A stretch of DNA of 16,637 bases from Nitrospinae bacterium RIFCSPLOWO2_12_FULL_45_22 (GTDB lineage: Bacteria; 2-12-FULL-45-22): positions 1 through 16,637 of the forward strand of contig MHDQ01000024.1 in assembly GCA_001803565.1 (NCBI GenBank), in the 5' to 3' direction. The position numbers and the translations under genes are program-made. Position 1 is the stretch's first letter. Every line of letters begins with the position of its first letter. The notes under the pieces were generated by a model. It searched no databases. It was not told where the DNA came from and saw nothing but the letters and a program-made list of their open reading frames with translations. Positions 1 through 7,345 of this stretch are shown piece by piece.

Positions 1-523
1 CAAGGGTAGGAACGCGGATCTCCGTCAGCACCTCGTCCCTTTGCAGGGCTGTTTGGCCCGGCCCCAGGAAAAAATCTTCTATAGGAATGGTACGCGATTT
101 TTTATGGCCAACAATTTTTACCTTAGCGCCCAGGAGCAATAATGGCGGAGCGGTATCTGCCGAAGGGGCTCCATGGGCAATATTGCCACCAATAGTACCC
201 AGGTTCCTGGTCTGAACCCCTCCTATTTGTGAGGCGGCCTGGGCTAATATACTAAATTTTTCCTGAATTATAGGGTTGCTCATTAACTCATGATGGATAA
301 CTAAGCTCCCTAACCTTAACCCTTCTTTTTGACTATACTGGATCCGATTAAGGCCGGGTATGGCTTTAATATTGATCATATATTTAGGCTCAAGGAGCCC
401 TTGCTTCATTTGCACTAATAGGTCGGTACCGCCAGCCAGTACCTTGGCCTCTTCCCCATACCGGGCCAAGAGGGCGCAGGCTTCTTCTAACGACCGAGGG
501 GCAAAATAATCAAAATTTCTCAA
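1..523 (-). CDS. Molybdenum hydroxylase FAD-binding subunit (CoxM/XdhB type), 5' part only
   Basis: The first 174 codons are present and the 3' end lies outside the window. The translation (MRNFDYFAPRSLEEACALL...) shows the two flavin-binding signatures of the CoxM/XdhB family: AGGTDLLVQMKQG near residues 30-42 and TIGGNIAHGAPSADTAP near 110-126. In this family the subunit binds FAD and passes electrons between a 2Fe-2S subunit and an external acceptor, alongside a large molybdopterin subunit, in xanthine, CO, nicotinate or hydroxybenzoyl-CoA type enzymes. The start is taken as TTG at 523-521: a GGGAGGGA ribosome site lies just upstream, the family's usual N-terminus begins there, and no ATG fits. 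Partner subunits would lie to the left, outside the window. Family is secure; substrate cannot be inferred, and the C-terminal domain is not visible. Confidence 0.88.
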   Translation of the reverse strand, partial: MRNFDYFAPRSLEEACALLARYGEEAKVLAGGTDLLVQMKQGLLEPKYMINIKAIPGLNRIQYSQKEGLRLGSLVIHHELMSNPIIQEKFSILAQAASQIGGVQTRNLGTIGGNIAHGAPSADTAPPLLLLGAKVKIVGHKKSRTIPIEDFFLGPGQTALQRDEVLTEIRVPTL

Positions 524-643
524 TTTCCCTCCCTCCCAAGAGAAATATTGGGAATTTCTAAAAACTTATCAAAACAGTTAATCGGAATCAAGAGAAAAGT
601 AGGACACGGGGGTTATAAGGTAATAATAAAGATATTTATGGGG

Positions 644-693
644 CCACAGAGGACACAGAGGATAAATCTCTATTTTCTCTGTGTCCTCTGTGG
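644..693. repeat. 17-bp perfect inverted repeat (hairpin) beyond the FG-GAP gene
   Basis: Positions 644-660 (CCACAGAGGACACAGAG) are exactly complementary to 677-693, with a 16-nt loop. It starts 8 bp past the stop codon of the minus-strand FG-GAP gene, between that gene and the CoxM-like gene. It could stop or stabilise the transcript, but no clear U-tract follows on the minus strand, so an intrinsic terminator is not well supported. From memory, CCACAGAGGACACAGAG words are widespread interspersed repeats in environmental bacterial genomes. The rest of 524-643 shows nothing else I can support. Confidence 0.8.
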
Positions 694-700
694 TTAGAAA

Positions 701-2872
701 TTAGTACGTGAAATTAGCTAAACTAATACCTATAAACTGAGGTGTGCCGGCCTGGACCGTTCCCGGTTTAGCCAGGGCAGCAAAGACAGTAAATGGCCCT
801 CCCGGCCCTTTAGGTAATGGCCCGTAGGAGAAAAATGATGTCTTTGCCATGGCAGTATTAGCAGCAATATTGTAAGAAGCAGCCGCTGGGGCAAACTTGC
901 TAAGATCACCCGATTGAGCAGCCGGTACCGACGTGAAGCTATCGCCCTTTAAAGAGGTAAAGAATAACAAGCTCCCATCAGGGAAGGCCGCCCCTAAAAA
1001 GACATCGGCCTCAAAACCTTTCGAGCCAGCATTATTTATACTCCAATATAAGGTCAGGGTATCCCCTACGCCATAGCTGCTTTTATTAGTAGAGGCCGTG
1101 ATAACATCGGCTGGGGGCTGGTCATTAAGCTCGTATACGCCGGTATGGGCGGCATTCCGATGGAACATAGGCCAGGGTAACACCCCAGTAGTGCTCTCCG
1201 CTTCAATAACATAGAGCTTGCCATCACTTGAGACCCAGGCAATCTCTACCTTGCTATCATTATCTATATCACCGACGGCTGGGGTAGAGTTGATGGGCCC
1301 GTCTGTCTTAGTAAGGAGCGTAATGTTAAACAGCTCATCCGGTACCCCGGCGACAATACGCGTAGCGCCTCCAAAGCCTGGCAAGAGATTACCTGAGCCA
1401 TCATAGGCAAACAGGTCAAAGGCGCTACCGATAATTATATCGGCTTTGCCATCACCATTAACATCAGCCAGGGCGGGCGAGCCTGAGGTACCCAGTCCAA
1501 TAGAAGTAGGTTTAACCGGGAAACCAGAGACGGTTGAACCATTAATGTGAAAGGCATAAACCTTACCATCCGGACTACCGCTGGCAACGACAATCTCTAC
1601 CTGGCCATCACCATCAATATCACCGATAGCGGGTGAGGAGTTAACAAACCCACCGGTGGTAACGGGCCAACCGGGAAGATCCTCTAAGGTATTATTCAAG
1701 GCATTATACCTAAGGCCATATACCAGGTTAGGGTTAGTACCGTGACGGGGATCGCTGGCTGTCCCGACAAATATCTCTAATTTGTTATCATTATCTATAT
1801 CCATCAGGGCGGGTGAAGAGAAGATAGCGGCCTTGGTACAGTATGTAGGAGCTAGCCGGACAACCTTCGTACCCGGAATTGGCTGACCGAATCGGGCCTT
1901 ATCGGCATTGCCGGTATGGTGCAGTACCCAGAGGGTTCCCCCTTCCTGGCAAGTAGAGGCAGCCGATGCCGAAGACCCACCTCCGATCACTACCTCGATA
2001 TCCCCATCACCATCCACATCGCCCAATGCCGGGGTAGATGACAGGGTATCCTGATTAGTTACCGGCCAGTCAATCGGGTCATCATCCAGACAGGGGTCAG
2101 GTGTCGGCTTACCAAAACAACGGCTAGGTATATCACCATCGTCGTCTCGCTGGCCACCTCCCTTACGCTCCCAACCCGGGTCTTCATTGACCTTTCCATC
2201 ACCATCATCATCCTTCCTGGAGTCCACTAAGGTCAGGTCATTTCTTAGGGCATAGATATTGGTATCATTAGCGCCAAAGACCAGGTCCGGGCTGCCATCA
2301 CCGTCAATATCCCGTACAGCCACGGAACCATCCACATAATCGGCATTCCCATCACCCACACCTCCAGGGAGGAAGTCGCCCGGGATAATTAGCGTCGGAG
2401 AGGCCGGTACTCCATTACGACTATTTTGGGCGACGGTACCATCCAGTTTGTCTTTAAGAGAGCCATCATTTTCCAGTACGATGATGCCACCCCTCTGTCT
2501 CTGGGTAGTTGCATCAGCGGACGATCCCAGGGTAACTATGATCTCTAGCTTCCCATCACCATCAATATCAGCCAGGGTGGGTGTGGCATCTATGGCCGTC
2601 CCGGTGTTATATGGGGCAAAGACCTGGCTACCATTCGGATTAAAGGCATAGACCTTACCATCAAAGGAACCAACCACAATCTCCAGGTCAGGGTCATTAT
2701 CCAGATTACCAAAGACTGGTGAGGAATACCCGAATCCACCCGCCCCGATGGCTTGAGGAAAGCCTCCTTGTTGACCCAATTCGGCACAGGCATAATTAGT
2801 TTGAAATAATAATCCCAACGAGACAAATAATAATAAGAGAACCTTACTAGTAAAATTACCGATTAAATACAT
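701..2872 (-). CDS. Secreted FG-GAP/VCBS beta-propeller protein with Ca2+-binding loops
   Basis: 723 residues. A signal peptide is clear: a hydrophobic stretch at about 11-23 and an ACA-E cleavage site near residue 30, so the protein is exported. Eight FG-GAP/VCBS repeats follow, each with an Asp-rich Ca2+ loop of the type DIDGDGxxEI; loops lie near residues 58, 102, 188, 285, 358, 418, 470 and 535, typically followed by VYAF-like strands. This predicts a seven- or eight-bladed propeller. Residues 565-579 (PWPMFHRNAAHTGVY) match the motif that usually closes such propellers. An Asp-rich insertion at about 216-267 and a C-terminal beta-sandwich-like region (about 585-723) are extra. The ATG at 2872 has a strong GGAGGG ribosome site. 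Likely role is binding or adhesion at the cell surface; there is no catalytic signature and no evident partner gene nearby. Confidence 0.85.
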   Translation of the reverse strand: MYLIGNFTSKVLLLLFVSLGLLFQTNYACAELGQQGGFPQAIGAGGFGYSSPVFGNLDNDPDLEIVVGSFDGKVYAFNPNGSQVFAPYNTGTAIDATPTLADIDGDGKLEIIVTLGSSADATTQRQRGGIIVLENDGSLKDKLDGTVAQNSRNGVPASPTLIIPGDFLPGGVGDGNADYVDGSVAVRDIDGDGSPDLVFGANDTNIYALRNDLTLVDSRKDDDGDGKVNEDPGWERKGGGQRDDDGDIPSRCFGKPTPDPCLDDDPIDWPVTNQDTLSSTPALGDVDGDGDIEVVIGGGSSASAASTCQEGGTLWVLHHTGNADKARFGQPIPGTKVVRLAPTYCTKAAIFSSPALMDIDNDNKLEIFVGTASDPRHGTNPNLVYGLRYNALNNTLEDLPGWPVTTGGFVNSSPAIGDIDGDGQVEIVVASGSPDGKVYAFHINGSTVSGFPVKPTSIGLGTSGSPALADVNGDGKADIIIGSAFDLFAYDGSGNLLPGFGGATRIVAGVPDELFNITLLTKTDGPINSTPAVGDIDNDSKVEIAWVSSDGKLYVIEAESTTGVLPWPMFHRNAAHTGVYELNDQPPADVITASTNKSSYGVGDTLTLYWSINNAGSKGFEADVFLGAAFPDGSLLFFTSLKGDSFTSVPAAQSGDLSKFAPAAASYNIAANTAMAKTSFFSYGPLPKGPGGPFTVFAALAKPGTVQAGTPQFIGISLANFTY

Positions 2873-2900
2873 TGCCTCCCTCCTTTCTTTGTTAGACTTC

Positions 2901-3146
2901 TGTTTATCTTGACATTGTCACATTATCCCAACAGTTATTGTACTGATCGGCCAATTCCCTCCGCTCATTGTCAGGCTTTCTTAAATTAACCGCAAAGGCG
3001 CTAAGATCGCAAAGGTTTCACAAGATTTTCCATCTGTAGGGGTGGGTTTCAAACCCACTCCTACTCTGGTCAATCTTCGCGCCCTTTGCGTCTTTGCGGT
3101 TCTATTTTAACGTAATAACTTTAATGTGACAAAGTCAAGCTAAATA
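2901..3146. repeat. Composite inverted-repeat element, about 246 bp, MITE-like
   Basis: This element explains most of the 469-bp gap between the FG-GAP gene and the acyl-CoA dehydrogenases. Its outer arms, 2901-2925 and 3122-3146, are complementary at 22 of 25 positions; the core CTTGACATTGTCACATTA (2908-2925) pairs with 3122-3139 with one mismatch. Inside is a second pair of arms, AACCGCAAAG at 2988-2997 with its complement at 3092-3101, and inside that a third palindrome at 3036-3064. No transposase gene is present and I see no clear flanking target duplication. A minus-strand promoter for the FG-GAP gene might lie in the left arm (TTGGGA at 2931-2926, GATAAA at 2908-2903), but this is weak. 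Confidence 0.65.
3036..3064. repeat. Nested 14-bp palindrome with 1-nt centre
   Basis: GTAGGGGTGGGTTT (3036-3049) and AAACCCACTCCTAC (3051-3064) pair with a single G/T wobble around one central C. It sits at the middle of the larger 2901-3146 inverted repeat. GTAGGGGTGGGTTTC-type palindromes are, from general memory, common interspersed sequences in environmental genomes. It looks like one repeat family that inserted into, or was captured by, another. Confidence 0.75.
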
Positions 3147-3198
3147 ATCTATCCCAAAATACCCTAGATAGATGCTATTTGTCAAGAAAAATATCCTA

Positions 3199-3227
3199 TT
3201 GATTTTTATCTTCTCCTACGGTAAACT
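3199..3227 (+). promoter_or_regulatory. Candidate sigma70-type promoter of the acyl-CoA dehydrogenase pair
   Basis: TTGATT (3199-3204), a 17-bp spacer and TAAACT (3222-3227) each match 4 of 6 consensus bases. The site lies about 115 bp before the first acyl-CoA dehydrogenase and outside the repeat element. Supported only by motif and position, with no conservation data. The gene itself has a very strong ribosome site (AAAGGAGGAGG) just before its ATG. Confidence 0.35.
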
Positions 3228-3341
3228 GGTAGCCTAAGCCGATATGAATGATGATTCAAACCGTGTCATCTTAATTTCTTGTTATTTCTTTAATATAGAT
3301 GTAGATAAGGAGAGGGGTTTTCCCAAAGGAGGAGGTATAGT

Positions 3342-4526
3342 ATGGACTTTCGATTAACTCCGGAACAAGAGGCATTAAAGAGCGCATTCGAGGAATTCTT
3401 TAAAGAGGAAGAAAAAAGGGCACCCGAGGGATGGAGCGGGGGTATGTTTTCCATATTTGAGTCAGAAGAGAATTGGGCTTACCATCGCTCTGTGGCCGAG
3501 AAACTTGCTAAGAAGGGGTGGCTGTGTCTGCCCTGGCCAAAAAAATATGGTGGGCAGGAGCATAGCTATATTGAACAACTTATCTTTAACGAAGTGAGGG
3601 CTTATTACCGAGTACCGGGTGTTGATATGTGGGGTTCGCAGATCGTTGCTCCCAGTATCCTGGAATGTGCTAGTGAAGAACTGAAGCAGGAGTGGTTGCC
3701 GCGCATAGCCCGGGCAGAGATAAATTGGTGTCAGGGGTGGAGCGAGCCGAATGCTGGCTCTGACCTGGCTTCCCTTACTACCCGGGCCGTCGAAGATGGC
3801 GATGATTTTGTTATTAATGGCCAGAAGATCTGGACTACGGGTGCGCACCGGGCGGATCATATATTCTTTTTAGCCCGTACCGACCCCACTGTCCCAAAGC
3901 ATAAAGGTATTACTTATTTCGTCAGTGAGATCAGGGAAGGAATTACCATCCGGCCGCTACTATTTATGCATAGCAAGCATGAATATAATGAGGTTTTCTT
4001 TGATGATTTCCGAATTTCTAAAAAGAACGTGGTAGGGCAAGTAAACCAGGGGTGGTATGTTACCATGGCCGGGATAAATTTTGAGCGATCCATGATCGGG
4101 TCAGTAGCTGAGGTTAAAAGGGACCTGGAGGAGTTTATAGAGTTTTGCAAAGAGACGAAGCGCAATGGTCAACCCTTAGCCAAAGACCCTTTGACCCGGC
4201 ATAAGTTGGCGGAGTTTGCTCTGGAGCTGGAGGTTGCGCGACAGTGGGCTTATTATGTGGCCTGGCTGCAGAGTAAAGGAAATTTGGTCCCGGCTGAGTC
4301 CTCGGCCGCCAAGTATTTTTCCTCGGAATTAACCGTCCGTTTCGCTAATACTATGGTAGAGATCATGGGCCTCTATGGCACGTTGAAAGCGGGCTCAAAA
4401 TGGGCCAAGTTCCATGGCAAATATGAGGATATGTGCCAGGCCTCTCTGGGGACAACTATAGCAGGGGGCACGACAGAAACTATGAAGAATATCATTGCCT
4501 GGATGGGGCTAAAGCTGCCCAGGTAG
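3342..4526 (+). CDS. Acyl-CoA dehydrogenase, large-subunit-like (PimC/ChsE class)
   Basis: 394 residues, normal for the family. It introduces an alpha-beta double bond into an acyl-CoA using FAD, passing electrons to ETF. The N-terminal helical domain begins MDFRLTPEQEALKSAFEEFF. The middle domain carries the family signature WCQGWSEPNAGSDLASL (129-145) and the FAD/substrate strand INGQKIWTTGA (158-168). The C-terminus ends in AGGTTETMKNIIAWMGL. Where medium-chain enzymes have catalytic Glu in YEGT, this protein has Gly (AGGT). It instead has Glu248 in INFERS, the position used by isovaleryl-CoA-type enzymes, so Glu248 is the likely catalytic base. A second ACAD gene follows 68 bp downstream, as for two-subunit ACADs of PimC/PimD or ChsE1/ChsE2 type. 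The ATG has an ideal ribosome site. Substrate unknown; ring- or side-chain acyl-CoAs are plausible. Confidence 0.9.
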   Translation: MDFRLTPEQEALKSAFEEFFKEEEKRAPEGWSGGMFSIFESEENWAYHRSVAEKLAKKGWLCLPWPKKYGGQEHSYIEQLIFNEVRAYYRVPGVDMWGSQIVAPSILECASEELKQEWLPRIARAEINWCQGWSEPNAGSDLASLTTRAVEDGDDFVINGQKIWTTGAHRADHIFFLARTDPTVPKHKGITYFVSEIREGITIRPLLFMHSKHEYNEVFFDDFRISKKNVVGQVNQGWYVTMAGINFERSMIGSVAEVKRDLEEFIEFCKETKRNGQPLAKDPLTRHKLAEFALELEVARQWAYYVAWLQSKGNLVPAESSAAKYFSSELTVRFANTMVEIMGLYGTLKAGSKWAKFHGKYEDMCQASLGTTIAGGTTETMKNIIAWMGLKLPR

Positions 4527-4594
4527 CGACAGGTCAGGGTACGGATTCGTAAAAATATAGTATTGTCATTCGCTATAGCTAAAGGAGGAGGAAG

Positions 4595-5725
4595 ATGAAT
4601 CTCGATTTTACCGAAGAGCAGGAGGCTTTGAAGAAAACCGCCCGGGACTTTATGACCAAGACCTGGTCTAGCGCCTTGGTGCGGGAGTTAGAAGAGCACC
4701 CAACGGGGCTTAAAGAGGATATTTGGAGACAGATAGCCGAGTTAGGCTGGCTAGCGGTAGCCATACCCGAGGAATATGACGGTGTTGGTGGCAGATTTAT
4801 GGACCTGATTGTCCTTTTTGAAGAGATGGGCCGGGCCTGTTTCATTGCTCCTTTTTTCTCTACAGTCATATGCACCCTGGCCATTGTAGCGGCTGGTAGC
4901 GAGGAGCAGAAGAAGGAAATCTTACCCCGGGTAGCTAACGGAGAAATGGTTCTCAGCTTAGCACTGGCTGAGCCTAGCGCCAGATATGACGCTGCAGGAA
5001 TTGCCACCAGGGCAGCAGCTAATAAAGATGAATATGTTATTAACGGCACCAAGCTTTTCATCCATGATGCCCAGGTAGCTCACTGCTTTTTATGTGTGGC
5101 AAGGACCCGGACAGAAGGCCCCCCAGAAGATGGCATTACCCTCTTTTTAGTGGATGCCAAAAGCCCGGGAGTAAAGATTACACCCTTACACACTATTGCC
5201 GATGATAAACAGAATGAGGTTATTTTTGAGAATGTGAAGGTAGCAAAAGGGCAAGTGCTTGGTCCTATAGAAAAAGGCTTCCCCGTGATAGAGATGCTCC
5301 TGGAGCAAGCTGCAATAGCCAAATGTGCAGAAATGGTAGGTGGAGCTGATTGGGTAATAGAGAACTGCACTTCCTATGCTAAGGAACGGGCACAGTATGG
5401 TAAGCCTATTGGCAGCTACGGGATTATCCAGCACTACCTGGCGGAGATGTGGACAGAGATAGGAATAGCCAAAAGATTTACTTATTATGCCGCCTGGTTA
5501 CTGGATCAAGGCATTCCATGCCGTAAAGAAGTGGCTATGGCCAAGGCATGGGCCAGCGAGGTTTACAAACGGTGGACCCGCATGGGTGTTCAGGTATTTG
5601 GTGGGATCGGGACAACCAGGGAGCATGATATGGGCTTGTATTATCGCCGGGCCAGGCAAGCAGCCCTACTCTTCGGTGATCCCGATTCGTTGCGGGAAAA
5701 GATAGCGCAAGAAATCATCCTTTAG
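4595..5725 (+). CDS. Acyl-CoA dehydrogenase, small-subunit-like (PimD/ChsE class)
   Basis: 376 residues, starting at an ATG with an AAAGGAGGAGG ribosome site. The ACAD fold is recognisable: N-terminal MNLDFTEEQEALKKTARDF, middle domain VLSLALAEPSARYDAAG (119-135) and VINGTKLFIHDA (148-159), then the C-terminal helix bundle with YAKERAQYGKPIGSYGIIQH (261-280). The middle-domain signature lacks the usual AMTEPxAGSD serine/aspartate pattern. The C-terminal motif is GGIGTTREHDMGLYYRRA (336-353), typical of PimD/FadE29-like partners, and lacks the YEG catalytic Glu. Glu237 (MLLEQAA) lies near the alternative base position, but its alignment is uncertain. Best reading: the partner subunit of the preceding ACAD, together forming an alpha2beta2 enzyme. 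It converges on the TetR gene only 17 bp downstream. Confidence 0.88.
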   Translation: MNLDFTEEQEALKKTARDFMTKTWSSALVRELEEHPTGLKEDIWRQIAELGWLAVAIPEEYDGVGGRFMDLIVLFEEMGRACFIAPFFSTVICTLAIVAAGSEEQKKEILPRVANGEMVLSLALAEPSARYDAAGIATRAAANKDEYVINGTKLFIHDAQVAHCFLCVARTRTEGPPEDGITLFLVDAKSPGVKITPLHTIADDKQNEVIFENVKVAKGQVLGPIEKGFPVIEMLLEQAAIAKCAEMVGGADWVIENCTSYAKERAQYGKPIGSYGIIQHYLAEMWTEIGIAKRFTYYAAWLLDQGIPCRKEVAMAKAWASEVYKRWTRMGVQVFGGIGTTREHDMGLYYRRARQAALLFGDPDSLREKIAQEIIL

Positions 5726-5742
5726 CCCTTGGGCTCTGTTTC

Positions 5743-6345
5743 TCATGCGCTATCGGCGCTTAGATAGCTCAGAATAAGTTCTTCACAGATTTTTTGCACC
5801 TTAGGAAGAGAGAAGGCCTCTTCATCTAACATATACTGGAACGAGATGCCTATTACCATCCCTACAATAGCGGTGGATACTCCTTGAACATCTAATTCTT
5901 TAAAGACCCCGTGCTGAATACCATCTTCTAATATCTTCTGGGTTAATCGCCGATACCTGGCATAGAGCCCAGCCGTTATATCTTTTATCTCTTTATTTTT
6001 TGTCGCTTGACTACAAAAATCTAGTAATACCTGAAAGAAGGGCTCTCTCTCTGAGGCAGCCTCAAAGCTACCGTCAAAGATGGCCCGGATTCGTCCGGGG
6101 GGAGTCCTGGCCTGGTTGGCCTTCTCATTGACCAGATTATCCAGAGAGTTGGTCAGCCTATCCAGAACCATTATTAATAGTTCGCCTTTATTCTTAAAAT
6201 AATAATGAATGATACCCTTACTAAGGGTTGCCTTATCTGCTACTTCCTTAAGGGAAAAATTTCCATAACCCTTCTGTGCTATACAGTCAAAGGCTGCTTC
6301 TAAAAGCTGATGACGGCGCTTAGGCGCTACTCCCCTCTTTGGCAA
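5743..6345 (-). CDS. TetR/AcrR family transcriptional regulator
   Basis: 200 residues. The N-terminal DNA-binding domain is clear: an HTH spanning about 30-57 (FSLKEVADKATLSKGIIHYYF then KNKGELL), preceded by a helix RRHQLLEAAFDCIAQKGY. The C-terminal ligand domain (about 70-200) resembles BetI/AcrR-like regulators but gives no ligand. The start is TTG at 6345-6343, supported by a GAGGAGGGG ribosome site. It lies tail-to-tail with the acyl-CoA dehydrogenase pair and divergent from rpe, so it may repress the ACAD operon, its own gene, or both, in response to an acyl-CoA or related compound. That is inference from context; no convincing operator could be picked out in either upstream region. 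Confidence 0.9.
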   Translation of the reverse strand: MPKRGVAPKRRHQLLEAAFDCIAQKGYGNFSLKEVADKATLSKGIIHYYFKNKGELLIMVLDRLTNSLDNLVNEKANQARTPPGRIRAIFDGSFEAASEREPFFQVLLDFCSQATKNKEIKDITAGLYARYRRLTQKILEDGIQHGVFKELDVQGVSTAIVGMVIGISFQYMLDEEAFSLPKVQKICEELILSYLSADSA

Positions 6346-6380
6346 TCTATCCCCTCCTCATTGATTTGTGATACCAAGAA

Positions 6381-6410
6381 TTGACACCCCCATAAAAACC
6401 AGATTAATAT
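6381..6410 (+). promoter_or_regulatory. Strong sigma70-type promoter upstream of rpe
   Basis: TTGACA (6381-6386), an 18-bp spacer and TAATAT (6405-6410) give a full -35 match and a 5-of-6 -10 match. It faces rpe and would start transcription near 6417, about 215 nt before the rpe ATG. The intervening leader is occupied by an inverted-repeat element, so that element would be in the transcript. The divergent TetR gene must have its own promoter in the same gap, which I could not identify. Confidence 0.6.
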
Positions 6411-6431
6411 ATAGCTTGATATTGTCATATG

Positions 6432-6554
6432 GTAACAGTTCAGTCCCTATCGAAAATGAACGTCATTCCGACCTAAGGGAGGAATCTTTATTTACCTCCG
6501 GTCTGGGAAAGATTTCTCGCTACGCTCGAAATGACAAAGAACCTGAACTGCTAC
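6432..6554. repeat. Palindromic interspersed element in the rpe leader
   Basis: Outer arms GTAACAGTTCAG (6432-6443) and CTGAACTGCTAC (6543-6554) pair at 11 of 12 positions. Inner arms at 6462-6489 (starting GTCATTCCGA) and 6508-6535 (ending TCGAAATGAC) pair at most positions. From memory this inner unit is a widespread interspersed palindrome whose translation gives a well-known spurious RHS..EES..SRYARND peptide. It fills most of the 287-bp gap between the TetR gene and rpe, and lies downstream of the rpe promoter, so it would be part of the rpe 5' leader. Confidence 0.7.
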
Positions 6555-6632
6555 GTCACATTAAAGTGGTGAACGGTTATAATCTTAGCAAAATATTTTT
6601 TATAAGTAAAATCTTTTAATGAGGAGAATGAT

Positions 6633-7295
6633 ATGGTAAAGGTTGCTCCTTCTATCCTATCGGCGGATTTTAGTAAGTTAGGTCAGGAGGTAAGAGCGGT
6701 AGAAGAGGCCGGGGCAGATTTAATCCATATTGATGTCATGGATGGTCATTTTGTCCCTAACATAACGATTGGCCCGCTAATAGTCGAGGCGGCCAGGCGG
6801 GCTACTAAGTTGCCCCTGGATGTTCATCTGATGATAGAAGAGCCGGATAGGTACTTAGATCAGTTTGCCGAAGCGGGCAGTGATATTATCACAGTCCATG
6901 TTGAGGCCTGCCGCCACTTGCACCGAACTATTCAGAGAATCAAAGGCATTAGAGGAGGTAGGGTATTAGCCGGGATAGCCCTTAATCCGGCTACGCCTCT
7001 AGCGGCTTTAGAGGAGATATTACCCGAGAGTGACCTCTTGCTAATAATGTCTGTTAATCCAGGATTTGGCGGCCAAAAGTTCATCCCCCAGGTATTAAGC
7101 AAGATTAAGAAGTTGAGAGAGCTCCTGGAAGCCGGGCGATGGGAAAGGAAAGAGCTAGAAGTGGATGGGGGTGTATGCCCTGAGAACAGCCGGGCGATAA
7201 GGGGGGCTGGTGCTACTATCCTGGTGGCTGGCTCAGCAGTATATGCTAGTAGCAATTATAAAGAGACTATTGAAAGACTGCGGGATAAGTCTTAA
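6633..7295 (+). CDS. rpe: Ribulose-phosphate 3-epimerase
   Basis: 220 residues, full length. It interconverts ribulose 5-phosphate and xylulose 5-phosphate in the cytosolic pentose phosphate pathway. The TIM-barrel shows every expected signature: VAPSILSADFSKLG at the N-terminus, HIDVMDGHFVPN (32-43), LDVHLMIEEP (62-71), VNPGFGGQKFI (141-151), EVDGGV (176-181) and VAGSAVY (198-204). His32, Asp34, His65 and Asp178 sit at the metal-binding positions, with Asp34 and Asp178 as the usual acid/base pair, and Ser8 at the substrate site. The ATG has a TGAGGAGA ribosome site. No intrinsic terminator is visible before the next promoter, which begins 7 bp after the stop. Confidence 0.97.
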   Translation: MVKVAPSILSADFSKLGQEVRAVEEAGADLIHIDVMDGHFVPNITIGPLIVEAARRATKLPLDVHLMIEEPDRYLDQFAEAGSDIITVHVEACRHLHRTIQRIKGIRGGRVLAGIALNPATPLAALEEILPESDLLLIMSVNPGFGGQKFIPQVLSKIKKLRELLEAGRWERKELEVDGGVCPENSRAIRGAGATILVAGSAVYASSNYKETIERLRDKS

Positions 7296-7301
7296 ATTCC
7301 C

Positions 7302-7330
7302 TTGACAAAGGTAGTTTAATTTAATAATAT
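7302..7330 (+). promoter_or_regulatory. Near-consensus promoter of the ffh-rplS operon
   Basis: TTGACA (7302-7307), a 17-bp spacer and TAATAT (7325-7330) form one of the best sigma70-type promoters in the window. Transcription would begin near 7337, about 265 nt before the ffh start. An inverted-repeat element (7346-7569) begins 15 bp beyond the -10 box, so nearly all of the resulting leader is repeat-derived. This promoter and that element account for the 306-bp rpe-ffh gap. Confidence 0.7.
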
Positions 7331-7345
7331 CCCCTCCCTAAGCCC

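Noticed and set aside
644-693. Perfect hairpin as intrinsic terminator of the FG-GAP gene
   Set aside because: The stem is strong, but no U-tract follows on the minus strand and the sequence resembles a common interspersed repeat.
2448-2651. Plus-strand ORFs inside the FG-GAP gene (also 1218-1406)
   Set aside because: They are shadows of the repetitive Ca2+-loop coding sequence, with no ribosome site.
3147-3173. ATCTATC/GATAGAT inverted repeat (13-nt spacing) as TetR operator
   Set aside because: The arms are short and widely spaced, and I found no matching copy near the TetR gene itself, so it cannot be told from chance.
5724-5735. AGCCC-TT-GGGCT hairpin between the second ACAD gene and TetR as bidirectional terminator
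   Set aside because: The 5-bp stem has a 2-nt loop and no good U-tract on either side; it is too weak to call.
6368-6619. 83-codon plus-strand ORF before rpe
   Set aside because: It reads through the palindromic element, lacks a ribosome site, and gives the typical repeat-derived peptide (SRYARND). It is a leader and repeat, not a gene.
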